From NCBI RefSeq assembly GCF_029948125.1, contig NZ_JASAMB010000009.1, positions 124,001 to 188,000 on the forward strand: 64,000 nt of DNA, given 5' to 3'. The notes below the pieces were generated by a model. That model saw only the letters and a list, made by a program, of their open reading frames with translations, was not told where the DNA came from and ran no database searches. Within the stretch, counting starts at the first letter, position 1; each line of letters starts with the position of its first letter. The stretch comes from Catellatospora sp. KI3 (GTDB taxonomy: Bacteria; Actinomycetota; Actinomycetes; Mycobacteriales; Micromonosporaceae). Below, piece after piece: positions 35,052 through 44,102 of the stretch. Made by a program: the position numbers and the translations under genes.

Positions 35052-36347
35052 ATGGCTCGATGGAAGCGGCCGGCGTTCGGGGCCGCCGCGCTGGTCCTGG
35101 CCATTGCGGTGCTGCCGCCCGGCGCCGCGACGGCGGCCCGGCAGGCCGAAGCGGCAGCGGCGGCGGCCGCCGCCGCGGCGGATCCGTTCGCCGAGGAGGC
35201 GGTCGGGTTCGCCAAGGAGCGCGGCATCAGCGAGACCGAAGCCCGACAGCGGCTGGCTTGGCAGCTGGTCGCGCCGGACCTGGACGAGCGGCTGGCCCGC
35301 GAGCTCGGCACCCGCTACGGCAACGTGTGGATCGACGTGCGCGACGGCGACCGGGTCAAGGCCGGGGTGACCGGAGAGGTCGACGACCAGGTGCGGGGCG
35401 TCGTGAAGGCGGCCGCGGCGGCGGTGGGCCTCACCGACGGGTACGACGTCGTCGCGGTCAAGCGGTCGGCGGCCAAGCTCGCGGCCGACAACGACTGGCT
35501 GGCCGAGCAGGTCATCCGCACCAACCCGGGCGCGGAGGCGCCGCTGAGCGTGGGCGTCCGTACCGACCTCAACGCGCTGATGCTGCACATCCCGCGTACG
35601 GGCACGCTCACGGCGGCGCAGAAGGATCTGATCACGACGGCGCAGGCCCGGCTCGGCGCCGGACTGGTCCTGGGCACCTCCAACGGGGCGTTCAAGCCGT
35701 TCGCGTGCGACGTGCCGTACTGCGACAAGCCGCTGCGCGGCGGGGTGAAGATCAACCACCCGTCGACCTGGTGCACCGCCGGGTTCATCGCGCAGAGCAA
35801 GGTGGACAGCGTCAAGTACGTCGTCACCGCCGGGCACTGCACGGCCGAGCACACCGGCACCTGGAGCAGCAAGAACACGGCGCTCACGGCGACCGACATC
35901 GGGCCGGTGCACCGCACGTTCCTCGACACGTACATCGGGGACATGGCGATCATCCGGATCAGCGACTCGTCGGCGACCGGCTGGAATCCGCAGCCGTGGG
36001 TGCTGGTCACGTTCAGCTTCCAGACCACCGAGAACACGACGTACCACATCGCGTCGGACAAGACGAGCGTCGTCGGGATGCGCATCTGCACCACCGGTGC
36101 GGCCACCCGGGTCACCAACTGCTCCCACGTGGAGGAACTCGGCCTGACCGCGAGCGTCGACGGGCTGACCATGCGCAACCTGGGCCTGACCGAGAACTGC
36201 GCCAAACCCGGTGACAGCGGCGCGCCCATGTTCGCCAGCCACGTCGGCTACGGCATCCTGATCGGCGGCGACGAGGACGACTGCGAGGTCATCTACCAGG
36301 GCATCCGCGCCGCCGAACGCGAACTGAACGTCAACATCCTGCACTGA
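35052..36347 (+). CDS. Secreted trypsin-like (S1 family) serine protease with propeptide
   Basis: 431 residues from ATG 35052, six bases after GAGGAG; ATG 35046 abuts that site and is less likely. A signal peptide and an alanine run (about 1-45) are followed by a propeptide of about 170 residues. The protease domain has His262 in TAGHC, Asp297 in YIGDMAIIRI and Ser389 in PGDSGAP, a complete triad, plus Cys pairs typical of disulfides. It is chymotrypsin-fold, related to streptogrisin-like proteases but with a divergent N-terminal part. Extracellular protein degradation is likely. Repeat copy B follows 20 bp after the stop. Confidence 0.88.
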   Translation: MARWKRPAFGAAALVLAIAVLPPGAATAARQAEAAAAAAAAAADPFAEEAVGFAKERGISETEARQRLAWQLVAPDLDERLARELGTRYGNVWIDVRDGDRVKAGVTGEVDDQVRGVVKAAAAAVGLTDGYDVVAVKRSAAKLAADNDWLAEQVIRTNPGAEAPLSVGVRTDLNALMLHIPRTGTLTAAQKDLITTAQARLGAGLVLGTSNGAFKPFACDVPYCDKPLRGGVKINHPSTWCTAGFIAQSKVDSVKYVVTAGHCTAEHTGTWSSKNTALTATDIGPVHRTFLDTYIGDMAIIRISDSSATGWNPQPWVLVTFSFQTTENTTYHIASDKTSVVGMRICTTGAATRVTNCSHVEELGLTASVDGLTMRNLGLTENCAKPGDSGAPMFASHVGYGILIGGDEDDCEVIYQGIRAAERELNVNILH

Positions 36348-36366
36348 CCCGCGCCCGCCGGGCTGC

Positions 36367-36430
36367 GTGCGGTTTCGGGGAAAGTGCTCGAATCGAAGCC
36401 ATGATTCCCGCACTTTCCCCGAAACCGCAC
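36367..36430. repeat. 64-bp palindromic repeat, copy B
   Basis: Two 28-nt arms beginning GTGCGGTTTCGGGGAAAGTG, differing at only two positions, around GAAGCCAT. It fills the gap between the convergent protease and TetR genes. Relative to the other copies it carries paired changes in both arms. Confidence 0.9.
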
Positions 36431-36434
36431 CGCG

Positions 36435-36998
36435 TCACGCGGTGGTGATGCCCGCGAGCATCGTGTGGATGGCGGGGGTGGGGTCGAAGGCGGGGTCGGG
36501 GCAGGCGAGTTGGATGGCGACCAGGCCGTCGACCAGGGCGAGCAGGCTCAGGTAGTCGGTGCGGGGATCGGGGGAGCCGAGCCGGGCGACCCAGGGGACG
36601 CCCCAGCCGGCCAGCCGGTCGCGCGCGGCGCCGATCTTCTCCTGTAGTTCGGGCTGAAACGCCGCCTCGTGGAAGACCGCGTGCCGGGCCAGGGTCAGGT
36701 GCCGCGCGGGTCCGGTGAGCTGGTGCACCATCGCCGCGATGAGCTGCGCGAACTCTGCGGTGGAGGTGGGTGGGGCGGTGCGCTCGGCGACCAGCTGCTG
36801 CCATACCTGCGTCTCGATCTCGACGAGGCGGTCGAGCACCGCGCCGACCAGGGCGTCGCGGGTGCGGTACCCGTTGGAGGTCGATCCTTCGGGCAGGCCC
36901 GCCTGCGCGTCGACGGCGCGGTGGGTCAGCGCCCGCAGCCCGCGCGTGCCGAGCACCGCGATGGCGGCGTCGAGGATCTGCTGCCTGCGATCGGACAT
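36435..36998 (-). CDS. TetR family transcriptional regulator
   Basis: 187 residues from ATG 36998. N-terminal HTH: RRQQILDAAIAVLGTRGLRALTHRAVDAQAGLPEGSTSNGYRT is the TetR pattern (its parts lie at residues 4-46). The C-terminal ligand domain is helical and family-specific. It is divergent from the FAD monooxygenase gene and shares a 56-bp promoter gap containing two 14-bp operator units, so it very likely represses both genes; the inducer may be the monooxygenase substrate. Confidence 0.9.
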   Translation of the reverse strand: MSDRRQQILDAAIAVLGTRGLRALTHRAVDAQAGLPEGSTSNGYRTRDALVGAVLDRLVEIETQVWQQLVAERTAPPTSTAEFAQLIAAMVHQLTGPARHLTLARHAVFHEAAFQPELQEKIGAARDRLAGWGVPWVARLGSPDPRTDYLSLLALVDGLVAIQLACPDPAFDPTPAIHTMLAGITTA

Positions 36999-37007
36999 GA
37001 GAGGAAC

Positions 37008-37042
37008 ACTACACCTGTAGTCAGGTGCACTACAGGTGTAGT
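37008..37042. promoter_or_regulatory. Twin TetR operator
   Basis: ACTACACCTGTAGT (37008-37021) and ACTACAGGTGTAGT (37029-37042). Each is nearly palindromic and they are exact reverse complements of each other, with 7 bases between. They lie in the gap between the divergent tetR and monooxygenase genes. Confidence 0.85.
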
Positions 37043-37053
37043 ACGTTGCGGGT

Positions 37054-38115
37054 ATGACGAGAACAGCAGCCGTCGTGGGCGGCGGCATCGGCGGTCTGAC
37101 CACCGCGATCGGCCTGCTCGCCGCAGGCTGGCAGGTCACCGTGTACGAGCGCGGCCAGGCCCTGCCCCCGACCGGCACCGGCCTGGGCATCTGGCCGTCC
37201 GCGCTGCGCGCCCTCGACGCCCTCGGCGTCGGCGCAGCCGTGCGCGCCGTGGGCCGCCCGCAGGGCGACGGCGCGATCCGGCGGCCCGACGGGCGGCCCA
37301 TCGTGCCCCTGGACATGGACCGGATCCGGGCCAAGCACGGGGAACCGGTGCACCTGGTGCCCCGCCCCGCCCTGCTGCGCGCCCTGCACGACGCGCTGCC
37401 GACCGGCACCGTCCGCTTCGGCAGCCCCGTCGAGGACATCACCGCCCTGCGTGCCGACCACGACGTCGTGATCGGCGCCGACGGCATCGGCAGCCGCGTA
37501 CGCGCCGCGCTGCTCGGCGACCGGCACGGCCTGCGCTACGCGGGGGCCACCGTCTGGCGCGGCACCGCCGACCTCGACATCTCCACCGGAGGCGAGACCT
37601 GGGGCAGCGGCGCCCGCTTCGGCGTCACCCCGCAGGGCCCCGGCCGCACCAACTGGTACGCGGTGCTGACCGTGCCCGAGAACCACCGCTTCTCGCGGCC
37701 CGACGCCGACGAACTGCGCCGCCACTTCGGCGACTGGCACGACCCGATCCCCGCCGTGCTCGACCGGTACGCCACCTCGGACGTCATCCGGCACGACCTG
37801 TACCACCTCGCGCCCGCGCTGCCGTCGTACGTGCTCGGCAACGTGGCGCTGCTCGGCGACGCCGCCCACGCGATGACACCCGACCTCGGCCAGGGCGCCT
37901 GCCAGGCGATCATCGACGGCGCCGCGCTGGCGGAGTGCCTGAGCGGCGCGGAGGTGGCCGACGGTCTGCTGGCCTACGACCGGCTCCGGCGTCGGCCGAC
38001 CCAGCGCATGGCCGCCGCCTCGCTCATGGTCAACCGCCTGGCCCAGGCTCGCCGCTGGCACTTCGTCCGCGATACCGCCATGCGCCTGGCCCTGTCGTTC
38101 GGACCGCCCGCCTGA
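37054..38115 (+). CDS. FAD-dependent monooxygenase
   Basis: 353 residues. The Rossmann FAD loop GGGIGGLTTAIGL at residues 8-20 with the ribose-binding Glu (YERG) and the second FAD motif GDAAHAMTPDLGQGACQAI near 268 define the aromatic-hydroxylase/salicylate-hydroxylase-like group. DG motif: VIGADGIGSRVR near 142. It would hydroxylate or epoxidise a small (often aromatic) compound with NAD(P)H and O2. Control by the adjacent TetR protein is inferred from the operator pair upstream. Confidence 0.88.
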   Translation: MTRTAAVVGGGIGGLTTAIGLLAAGWQVTVYERGQALPPTGTGLGIWPSALRALDALGVGAAVRAVGRPQGDGAIRRPDGRPIVPLDMDRIRAKHGEPVHLVPRPALLRALHDALPTGTVRFGSPVEDITALRADHDVVIGADGIGSRVRAALLGDRHGLRYAGATVWRGTADLDISTGGETWGSGARFGVTPQGPGRTNWYAVLTVPENHRFSRPDADELRRHFGDWHDPIPAVLDRYATSDVIRHDLYHLAPALPSYVLGNVALLGDAAHAMTPDLGQGACQAIIDGAALAECLSGAEVADGLLAYDRLRRRPTQRMAAASLMVNRLAQARRWHFVRDTAMRLALSFGPPA

Positions 38116-38128
38116 ACCGCGGCGAGGA

Positions 38129-38506
38129 TCAGTCGTCGCGCGAGTCGTAGGCCTGGTGGCTGCGCTCGATGTCCGGGTTGTGCTCGACCGCCCACTCGGC
38201 CAGCGCCACAGCCGGTCCGACCAGCGTGCGGCCCGTCGGCGTGAGCTCGTACTCGACCCGGGGCGGGACCTCGGCGAAGACCGTCCGCCCGACCAGGCCG
38301 TCGCGCTCCAGGTGGCGCAGGGTCAGGGTGAGCATCCGCTGCGAGATGCCGGGGACGCGCTGCAGCAGCTCGGTGAAGCGCATGCGCCGCCCGTGCAGCG
38401 TGGCGACCACGAGCAGAGTCCATTTGTCGCCGATGCGGTCGAGGATGCCGCGGACGGCCCTTCCGCCGTCGCCGCGGATCAGGCAGACCTTCTCGTACTC
38501 CGACAT
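38129..38506 (-). CDS. HxlR family transcriptional regulator
   Basis: 125 residues from ATG 38506. The winged helix is typical: ILDRIGDKWTLLVVATL, RMRFTELLQRVPGISQRMLTLTLRHLERDGLV, YELTPTGRTL. A Cys near residue 7 (KVCLIRG) could be a redox sensor as in other HxlR proteins. It is divergent from the DoxX-like gene, the commonest arrangement for this regulator, and converges with the FAD monooxygenase. Confidence 0.9.
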   Translation of the reverse strand: MSEYEKVCLIRGDGGRAVRGILDRIGDKWTLLVVATLHGRRMRFTELLQRVPGISQRMLTLTLRHLERDGLVGRTVFAEVPPRVEYELTPTGRTLVGPAVALAEWAVEHNPDIERSHQAYDSRDD

Positions 38507-38610
38507 GGCGCTCCTGGTCGAGGTCAGGCACACGGATGTGCCTTTTGTAAGCCTCCCGATGGTGACCCATCATGGTGCCACTCACCACTCGTTACCGTTG
38601 GAGATGCGCC

Positions 38611-38973
38611 ATGGTCATCGCGTACTGGATCGTCGCCGGGCTGCTCGCGCTGTTCTACCTCTATGCCGGCGGCAAGAAGGTCACGCAGCGCAAGGAGCGG
38701 CTCGCGCCGATGATGGGCTGGGTCGACACGGTGCCGATGCCGGCGGTCCGGCTCATCGGCGCCGTGGAGATCCTCGGCGCGGTCGGGCTGATCCTGCCGC
38801 CGCTGACCGGCATCGCACCGGTGCTGGCGCCGGCGGCGGCGGTCGGATTCGTGGTGCTGCAGCTGCTCGCGGGCGCGCTGCACCTGTCGCGGGGCGAGGT
38901 CAAGGAGACCGGCCTGAACGCCGCCCTGATCATCCTCGCCGCCGCCGCTGCCTGGCTGGCCACCGCGCTCTGA
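38611..38973 (+). CDS. DoxX-like membrane protein
   Basis: 120 residues from ATG 38611. Four membrane segments, with GLLALFYLYAGGKKVTQ in the first loop and VRLIGAVEILGAVGLILP in the second, as in DoxX/DUF4345-like proteins linked to thiol or quinone stress. The 104-bp gap to hxlR contains a GATGG-tgac-CCATC dyad (38558-38571), a candidate HxlR site. Confidence 0.8.
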   Translation: MVIAYWIVAGLLALFYLYAGGKKVTQRKERLAPMMGWVDTVPMPAVRLIGAVEILGAVGLILPPLTGIAPVLAPAAAVGFVVLQLLAGALHLSRGEVKETGLNAALIILAAAAAWLATAL

Positions 38974-39560
38974 CCTCAACACGTTCGCGCGGGTGCTCGG
39001 CATCGGGCCCGGCGACCTCGCGGCGCTGCTCGGTCTCGACCCGGTGGAGGAACTGGAGTATCCGTGGAGGGTTCAGCCCCCGGCCGAGCTCGCCGAACTG
39101 GCCTGGGCGGCCCGCCGCCTCTGCGACGAGCAGTTGGACCAGGCAAGGGAGTACGCTCCTGCCTGCCCGCCTCGACCCGACCGCGGAACTGCTCGCCGTG
39201 TCGGCCCAGCGGCGTGGGCTGGCTGTGGCGCAGTACGCCGGTCTTCGTCAAGCAGCCCCGGGAAAAGGACCTGCACGCCGGGGTGTCCGCCTGCCCGACC
39301 GCCTCCCCGCCGACACCGCGGTGCTGGTCAGCGACATCGTGACGTTCCTGGTGGAGTACCGGCTGTTCGTCCTCGACGCGACCGTCCACGCCGCGAGCCG
39401 CTACGCCGTCAACGGGCGGCTCGACCATGCGCCGCTGGACGCCTGCCCGCACCGCGACGCGGTGCTCGACTTCGCCTCGCGACTGCTCGCCGACTGCGCC
39501 GGCACCCTGCCCGGACCCTGCGGCCGGATCTCAACCCCGCCGGAGATGTCGATGCCACGG
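38974..39560 (+). pseudogene. Relic of an ATP-grasp (R2K/DUF4343-like) protein
   Basis: Homology-like text is spread over three frames. The first frame gives FARVLGIGPGDLAALLGLD and LAWAARRLCDEQLD (about 38980-39150); a second gives GWLWRSTPVFVKQPREKDLHAGV (about 39220-39290, read in two pieces); a third gives TAVLVSDIVTFLVEYRLFVLD and SRYAVNGRLD (about 39310-39430). FVKxPxxK followed by a VLVSDIVxFxxEYRxFV segment is the pattern I know from R2K/DUF4343 ATP-grasp proteins. At least two frameshifts and no intact C-terminus. Family assignment is tentative. Confidence 0.5.
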
Positions 39561-39722
39561 GGCATGCCCTTTCGTTCGGCCGGTCTGGTGCCAGTCGAGG
39601 CCGGCGGCTGCGGTCAGGGCTCGGCGGCCAGGGCGACAGCCCTCGTCGCATCGGCGGCGATCACCAGATGATTACGGGGCAGCGCGGTGGCTGAGTCAAC
39701 ACGAACACACCCCTGGGGTTGT

Positions 39723-39746
39723 GGCCACACCCCATGGGGTGTGGCC
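39723..39746. terminator. 24-bp perfect palindrome, probable terminator
   Basis: GGCCACACCCCA followed directly by its reverse complement, 20 bases downstream of the minus-strand stop at 39767. A weaker ACCCC-TGGGGT dyad sits immediately before it (about 39708-39719). Confidence 0.6.
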
Positions 39747-39766
39747 CGCGACGACGAGGTGGCCGG

Positions 39767-40528
39767 TCAGGCGGCCGGGCGGGCTCGTCCCGTCGCCGCC
39801 GTTCGATGCGACGTGTCGTCGGGCACCAGGCCGAGCTGCCGGTACAGGTGCAGGTTGTCCCAGTTCCACCAGGCTTCGCGGACCTTGCCGTCCTCGAACC
39901 GGAAAATGGACATACCCGACATCGTGCACTCGCGGCCGGTCGCCGCCACGCCGTGGAACTCGCCGTGGTGCACCCCGGCCCAGCTCCACCGGGTCGCGAC
40001 CTCGTCGCCCTCGGCCACCTGGCTCTCGACGCTGAACCGGCAGTCGAACCCCCGCCGGTACCCCTCGACCTGCGCGCGCAGCGCGTCGAGTCCGACGGTC
40101 TCGCCGGCGCCGACCGCGCTGCCCTCCCCGGCCGGGTCGTGGCCGAGGTAGTCCGGCGCGAACAGCTCCGGCAGCAGGTCCAGCCGCCCCTGCGAGGCGA
40201 TCAGGTCGAAGAACACCCGCGCGTTCATCTTGTTCAGCTGCTCGTCGCGGATGACGTCGAGGTTGGTGAAGGTCGGCGGCTGCCCGCACAGCGCGGTCAT
40301 CTCCTGGAAGACCCGCTCGGTCTCGGGCAGTCGCGAGTTGCGCATCGCCTCCTCGTACGAGGGGAACTCGATGATCTCCAGGTAGTGGTCGGCGTCGTCG
40401 CGGTCGCGGCCGATGAGCGTGTGGGTGGCGGTGCGCCGGCCGGCGGTCTGCTCCAGCCACGTGTCCATCAGGCGGTTGAGATCGTCAAGGCGCTCGGTAC
40501 GGCAGTCGATGATCTGAACGAACGGCAT
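39767..40528 (-). CDS. Two-domain protein: ABM-like domain plus SnoaL-like domain
   Basis: 253 residues from ATG 40528. Residues 1-105 (MPFVQIIDCRTERLDDLNRLM, HYLEIIEFPSYEEAM) resemble antibiotic biosynthesis monooxygenase/dimeric alpha-beta barrel domains. Residues about 108-245 form a SnoaL-like fold: ARVFFDLIASQGRLDLLPELFAPDYLGHDP (in parts), VATRWSWAGVHHGEF, MSIFRFEDGKVREAWWNWDNLHLYRQLG. SnoaL-like proteins are cyclases or hydrolases, or binders with unknown ligand. The gene is isolated from any polyketide genes, so a metabolic role cannot be fixed. Confidence 0.75.
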   Translation of the reverse strand: MPFVQIIDCRTERLDDLNRLMDTWLEQTAGRRTATHTLIGRDRDDADHYLEIIEFPSYEEAMRNSRLPETERVFQEMTALCGQPPTFTNLDVIRDEQLNKMNARVFFDLIASQGRLDLLPELFAPDYLGHDPAGEGSAVGAGETVGLDALRAQVEGYRRGFDCRFSVESQVAEGDEVATRWSWAGVHHGEFHGVAATGRECTMSGMSIFRFEDGKVREAWWNWDNLHLYRQLGLVPDDTSHRTAATGRARPAA

Positions 40529-40635
40529 GGCGGACCTCCCTGCTCCAGGCCGCGCCGACGGCCGACGCGCGGCCTCCGTCCAGCGTATTCCGGTGCGGGC
40601 GGCCGCGCGGACGGGAACCGGGCGGCCGCCGACGG

Positions 40636-41232
40636 TCACGCCTGCGACGGGCTCCAGCGCGGGTCGCGGCCGGCGAAGCCGAGCGCCCGGTCGAACTCGG
40701 GGGCGTCGGCGGGCACGTCCACGACCGGCCCGAACAGGCCGACGCGCATCTCGGTGTACTCCGGCCGGGTCGTCGCCTCGGTGAACGCGAAGACGGCGCC
40801 GGAGCTGGCCGGGTCGCAGCTGAACTGCTGGCCGGTGGCGCGGGCCAGGTCCCAGCCGTGCAGGACCAGCTCGTCGAGGGCGGCCACGCCCATCATCTCG
40901 GCGGGCAGCGTCTGCCCGCCCGCCTGGGTCATGCCCTGCCACGCGGCGGGGTCGCTCCAGGCGGCGACCATCTCGTCGAGGCGCTGGGGCAGGATCTCGC
41001 GCCAGGCGGGGTCGAGCGTGTCGGCCGAGCCGGAACCGCGCTTGGAGTCGGCGCCGCCGGGCGGCGTGGCCTTCTCCGCGGCCAGCTTGAACGCGATCGT
41101 CAGCCCCATGATGTGGTCGAGCAGCGCCGCGACCGGGAACTCGGGGCAGGGCGTCGGGTTGGCCATGAGCTCCGGGGTGACGCCGTCGAGCAGCCGCACG
41201 ACCTCGTAGGCGGCGGGTTTCATATCGATCAT
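40636..41232 (-). CDS. TIGR03086 family (mycothiol-dependent maleylpyruvate isomerase-like) protein
   Basis: 198 residues from ATG 41232 (MIDMKPAAYEVVRLLDGV). NPTPCPEFPVAALLDHIMG (residues 26-44) is the hallmark of TIGR03086/MDMPI N-terminal domains, where DHI provides a metal His; ELVLHGWDLARATGQ near 123 supplies the second His. The helical bundle is DinB-like. Such proteins probably use mycothiol; the reaction is unknown. It lies upstream of the SnoaL-like gene on the same strand, 107 bp apart. Confidence 0.8.
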   Translation of the reverse strand: MIDMKPAAYEVVRLLDGVTPELMANPTPCPEFPVAALLDHIMGLTIAFKLAAEKATPPGGADSKRGSGSADTLDPAWREILPQRLDEMVAAWSDPAAWQGMTQAGGQTLPAEMMGVAALDELVLHGWDLARATGQQFSCDPASSGAVFAFTEATTRPEYTEMRVGLFGPVVDVPADAPEFDRALGFAGRDPRWSPSQA

Positions 41233-41472
41233 CGGCAAGATCCTTCGTCCAAAGTGGAGTTGGTCGCCGCACACGATACAGGTGCGGTCCGGCACGGGCG
41301 GGCCGTCCGCGCCGGTGCCCGTCGGCTCCCGGGGGAACGGGCGGCCGGCCGGACGGATATTGCGCCGGGGGGGCGGGCATGGAGTGGGCAGGGCGGCGGA
41401 AAGCGGGGCTGGTCGACCGGCCAGGCAGGCGATCGGTCCTGCCGGGGCGGCTGGTGAGGGTACTGTGGTGTC

Positions 41473-42099
41473 GTGCCTGGAACACGCTCACCGGCACAAG
41501 ATGTGGCCCGTGCCGAGGCTGCCCGAGACGAGCTCGACGAGCTCGGACTCAAGTACTTCATGGACGTGCGCGCCACGGCGCGGCGCATGCTGGAGCATCT
41601 GGACCGGGGCAGCCGCACCGCCTTCGCGGCCGCCGTGGCCCGGCGGCTGTTCGCCGAGTCCGCGCTGCCCGAGCAGGAGCATCCGGACGTGCTCTTCTGG
41701 CGGCCCGTGCTGGACGCGGTCGACGACGGCCTGGCCGGAGGGCTGGACGCGACCGGCCGCGTGGCCGAGGGGCTGGGCCGGTTCTACCTGAGCCCGGCCT
41801 ACACCGTCCGGCCGCACGACGATCCGATGAACCGCGACGACAACCGGATCATGGCCGCGTGCTACACCGCCGAGTGCTACCTGCACGGCTCGATGGAGTT
41901 CGCGACCTGGGCCGGGTGGCGCGGCTTCGACACCGCCGCGATCCACGCGGCCAGCGACCCGATGTGGCCCCGGCGCCGCCCGCCCGAGATCACGCCGTAC
42001 GCGTGGGAGCTGGCGCACCCGAGCGTGCAGGCCGAACTGGACCAGCAGCTCGCCGACCTGGAACAGCTGGCCGACGGGGACCGGTCGTCCGAGCGCTGA
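41473..42099 (+). CDS. Hypothetical soluble protein
   Basis: 208 residues, GTG start. It is mostly helical; RNDDNRIMA-like segment (MNRDDNRIMAACYTAECYLHGSMEFATW, seen in parts at about 125-152) and PRRRPPEITPYAWELAHPSVQAEL near 178 look conserved but I cannot assign a family. It has an acidic N-terminal helix (AEAARDELDELGLKYFMDV) and no membrane segment or signal. It ends 130 bp from the convergent ABC gene. Coding confidence is from length, codon bias and reasonable composition. Confidence 0.65.
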   Translation: MPGTRSPAQDVARAEAARDELDELGLKYFMDVRATARRMLEHLDRGSRTAFAAAVARRLFAESALPEQEHPDVLFWRPVLDAVDDGLAGGLDATGRVAEGLGRFYLSPAYTVRPHDDPMNRDDNRIMAACYTAECYLHGSMEFATWAGWRGFDTAAIHAASDPMWPRRRPPEITPYAWELAHPSVQAELDQQLADLEQLADGDRSSER

Positions 42100-42228
42100 G
42101 ACCGGTGGCAGCTCACGCCTCAGTCACCGCGGAAGCGGATCGATCCGGTCCTGGCGGCCACCGTCGGCCTCGACCCCGAGGTGGCGGCGCGGCAGTTGCG
42201 CCAGCCGAGGCCGAGAGGCCCGCGCCCG

Positions 42229-44025
42229 CTACGAGGCGAGCGCCGCATAGCGGCCGCCGACCTCGAGCAGGGTGCGGTGCGAACCTGATTCGAGGATCCG
42301 CCCGTGGTCGACCACGGCGATCTGGTCGGCGTCGCGGACGGTGGACATGCGGTGCGCGATCGTGATGGTCGTACGCCCCCGGGCCAGCTCGTCCAGCGCC
42401 CGCTGGACCGCGCGCTCGGTCTCGGTGTCCAGGGCGCTGGTCGCCTCGTCCAGCACCAGGACGCGCGGGTCGCGCAGCAGCGTCCGGGCGATCGCGAGGC
42501 GCTGCTTCTCGCCGCCGGAGAACCGGTGCCCGCGCGAGCCGACGACGGTGTCGTACCCGTCGGGCAGGGCGGCGATCAGGTCGTGGATCTGCGCGGCGCG
42601 GGCGGCCTGCTCCAGTTCGGCGTCGGTGGCCGACGGCCGGGCGTAACGCAGGTTCTCCCGGATCGTGGTGTGCAGCAGGTAGGTCTCCTGGCTGACCACG
42701 CCGACGATCGCCGCGAGGTCGGTCAGGCGCAGGTCGCGCAGGTCGATGCCGTCGACGGTGATCCGTCCCGCGTCCGGGTCGTGCAGCCGGGCGATCAGCG
42801 CCGCCAGCGTGCTCTTGCCCGAGCCGGTCTCGCCGACCAGCGCCAGCGAGGTGCCCGCCGGGACGTCGAGGCTGACTCCGGCGACGGCGGCGGTGCCGCT
42901 GCCCGGGTACGCGTAGGTGACGTCCTCCAGGCGCAGGTGGCCCCGGATCCTCGCCGGGTCGACCCGGACCGGGTGCGGCGGGTCGGCGACCTCCACCGGC
43001 AGGTCCAGGTACTCGAAGATGCGCGCGAACAGGGCCAGCGAGCTGGTCAGCGAGACGCCGACGTTGAGCAGGCCCATCAGCGGGCGGAACAGGTTGCCCT
43101 GCAGCGCGGTGAACGCGACCAGGGTGCCGATGCTCAGCGTGCCGGCGGTGCCGGGCAGCCCGGCGCCGAGGTAGATCAGCGCGGGGATGGCGGCGAAGAT
43201 GATGCTCATCGAGGCCATCCGCCAGCGTCCGGCCAGTTCGGAGCGCAGCTCCAGGTCGATGAGCCGCTCGGAGGAGGCGGTGAAGCGGTCGACCAGCGCG
43301 GCGCCGGTGCCCAGGGTCTTGCTGAGCTGCACGCCGCTGATGGACAGGCCCTCGTCGATGGTGACGTTGAGGTCGGCCAGTTCGCGCTGGCGCTGCGCGG
43401 TGATGGCCTGGCGCATGCGGGCCACGCGGCGGGTCAGGTAGATCGCCGGGGGCAGCACGAGCAGCGAGACCAGTGACAGCCGCCAGGACAGGGCGACCAT
43501 GGCAACGGCCGTGGCGACGGTGGTGGTGAGGTTCGAGGCGATAGAGGTCGCGGTGGAGGTGACGACGGACTGCATGCCGCCGATGTCGTTGGTGATGCGC
43601 GACTGCACCTCGCCGGTGCGGGTGCGGGTGAAGAACGCGATCGACTGCCGGTGCAGGTGGGCGAAGACCTCGGTGCGCAGGCGGTGCATGATCTGCTGGC
43701 CGACGGTGGTGGAGATCCACGTCTGTACGACGCCGAGCGCCGAGGTCAGCGCGGCCACCGCGACCATGCCCAGCACGAGCCAGGCCAGCAGGGTCAGGTC
43801 ACGCTGCGGCAGCGCGACGTCGATGGTCTCGCGCAGCAGGAACGGCGACGCCATGGCGATCACCGACGAGATCACGATGATCGCGGTGACGATGGCGAGC
43901 TGCGCGCGGTGGGCGGTGAACAGGGTGCCGATCCGGCGCAGCGAGACCTGGCGGGCCTGCGCCTTCTCCTCGGCGGTGACGGTGCGCGGGCCGCCGCGGC
44001 CGCGTTCGAAGGATGGGCGTTCCAA
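42229..44025 (-). CDS. ABC exporter (fused permease/ATPase)
   Basis: 598 residues. The start is TTG 44025, nine bases after AAAGGAG. The transmembrane domain (about 30-335) has six segments; the nucleotide-binding domain (about 350-590) has Walker A GETGSGKST near 397, Q-loop VSQETYLLH, signature SGGEKQR near 503, Walker B VLVLDEATSALD and the H-loop AHRMS. It works as a homodimer or with a partner. It is divergent from a MarR gene, an arrangement typical of drug efflux systems, so multidrug or lipid export is likely. Confidence 0.92.
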   Translation of the reverse strand: MERPSFERGRGGPRTVTAEEKAQARQVSLRRIGTLFTAHRAQLAIVTAIIVISSVIAMASPFLLRETIDVALPQRDLTLLAWLVLGMVAVAALTSALGVVQTWISTTVGQQIMHRLRTEVFAHLHRQSIAFFTRTRTGEVQSRITNDIGGMQSVVTSTATSIASNLTTTVATAVAMVALSWRLSLVSLLVLPPAIYLTRRVARMRQAITAQRQRELADLNVTIDEGLSISGVQLSKTLGTGAALVDRFTASSERLIDLELRSELAGRWRMASMSIIFAAIPALIYLGAGLPGTAGTLSIGTLVAFTALQGNLFRPLMGLLNVGVSLTSSLALFARIFEYLDLPVEVADPPHPVRVDPARIRGHLRLEDVTYAYPGSGTAAVAGVSLDVPAGTSLALVGETGSGKSTLAALIARLHDPDAGRITVDGIDLRDLRLTDLAAIVGVVSQETYLLHTTIRENLRYARPSATDAELEQAARAAQIHDLIAALPDGYDTVVGSRGHRFSGGEKQRLAIARTLLRDPRVLVLDEATSALDTETERAVQRALDELARGRTTITIAHRMSTVRDADQIAVVDHGRILESGSHRTLLEVGGRYAALAS

Positions 44026-44050
44026 GGGTGGCTCCTTTGGTGAGGGATGC

Positions 44051-44063
44051 TGAGGTTACCTCA
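44051..44063. promoter_or_regulatory. Candidate MarR operator
   Basis: TGAGGTTACCTCA, perfect dyad around a central T, followed by a half site TGAGGTAGC at 44067. Lies between the divergent ABC and marR genes. Confidence 0.55.
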
Positions 44064-44102
44064 ACATGAGGTAGCAACAGCAACCCCTGGTACGGTATTC
44101 CC

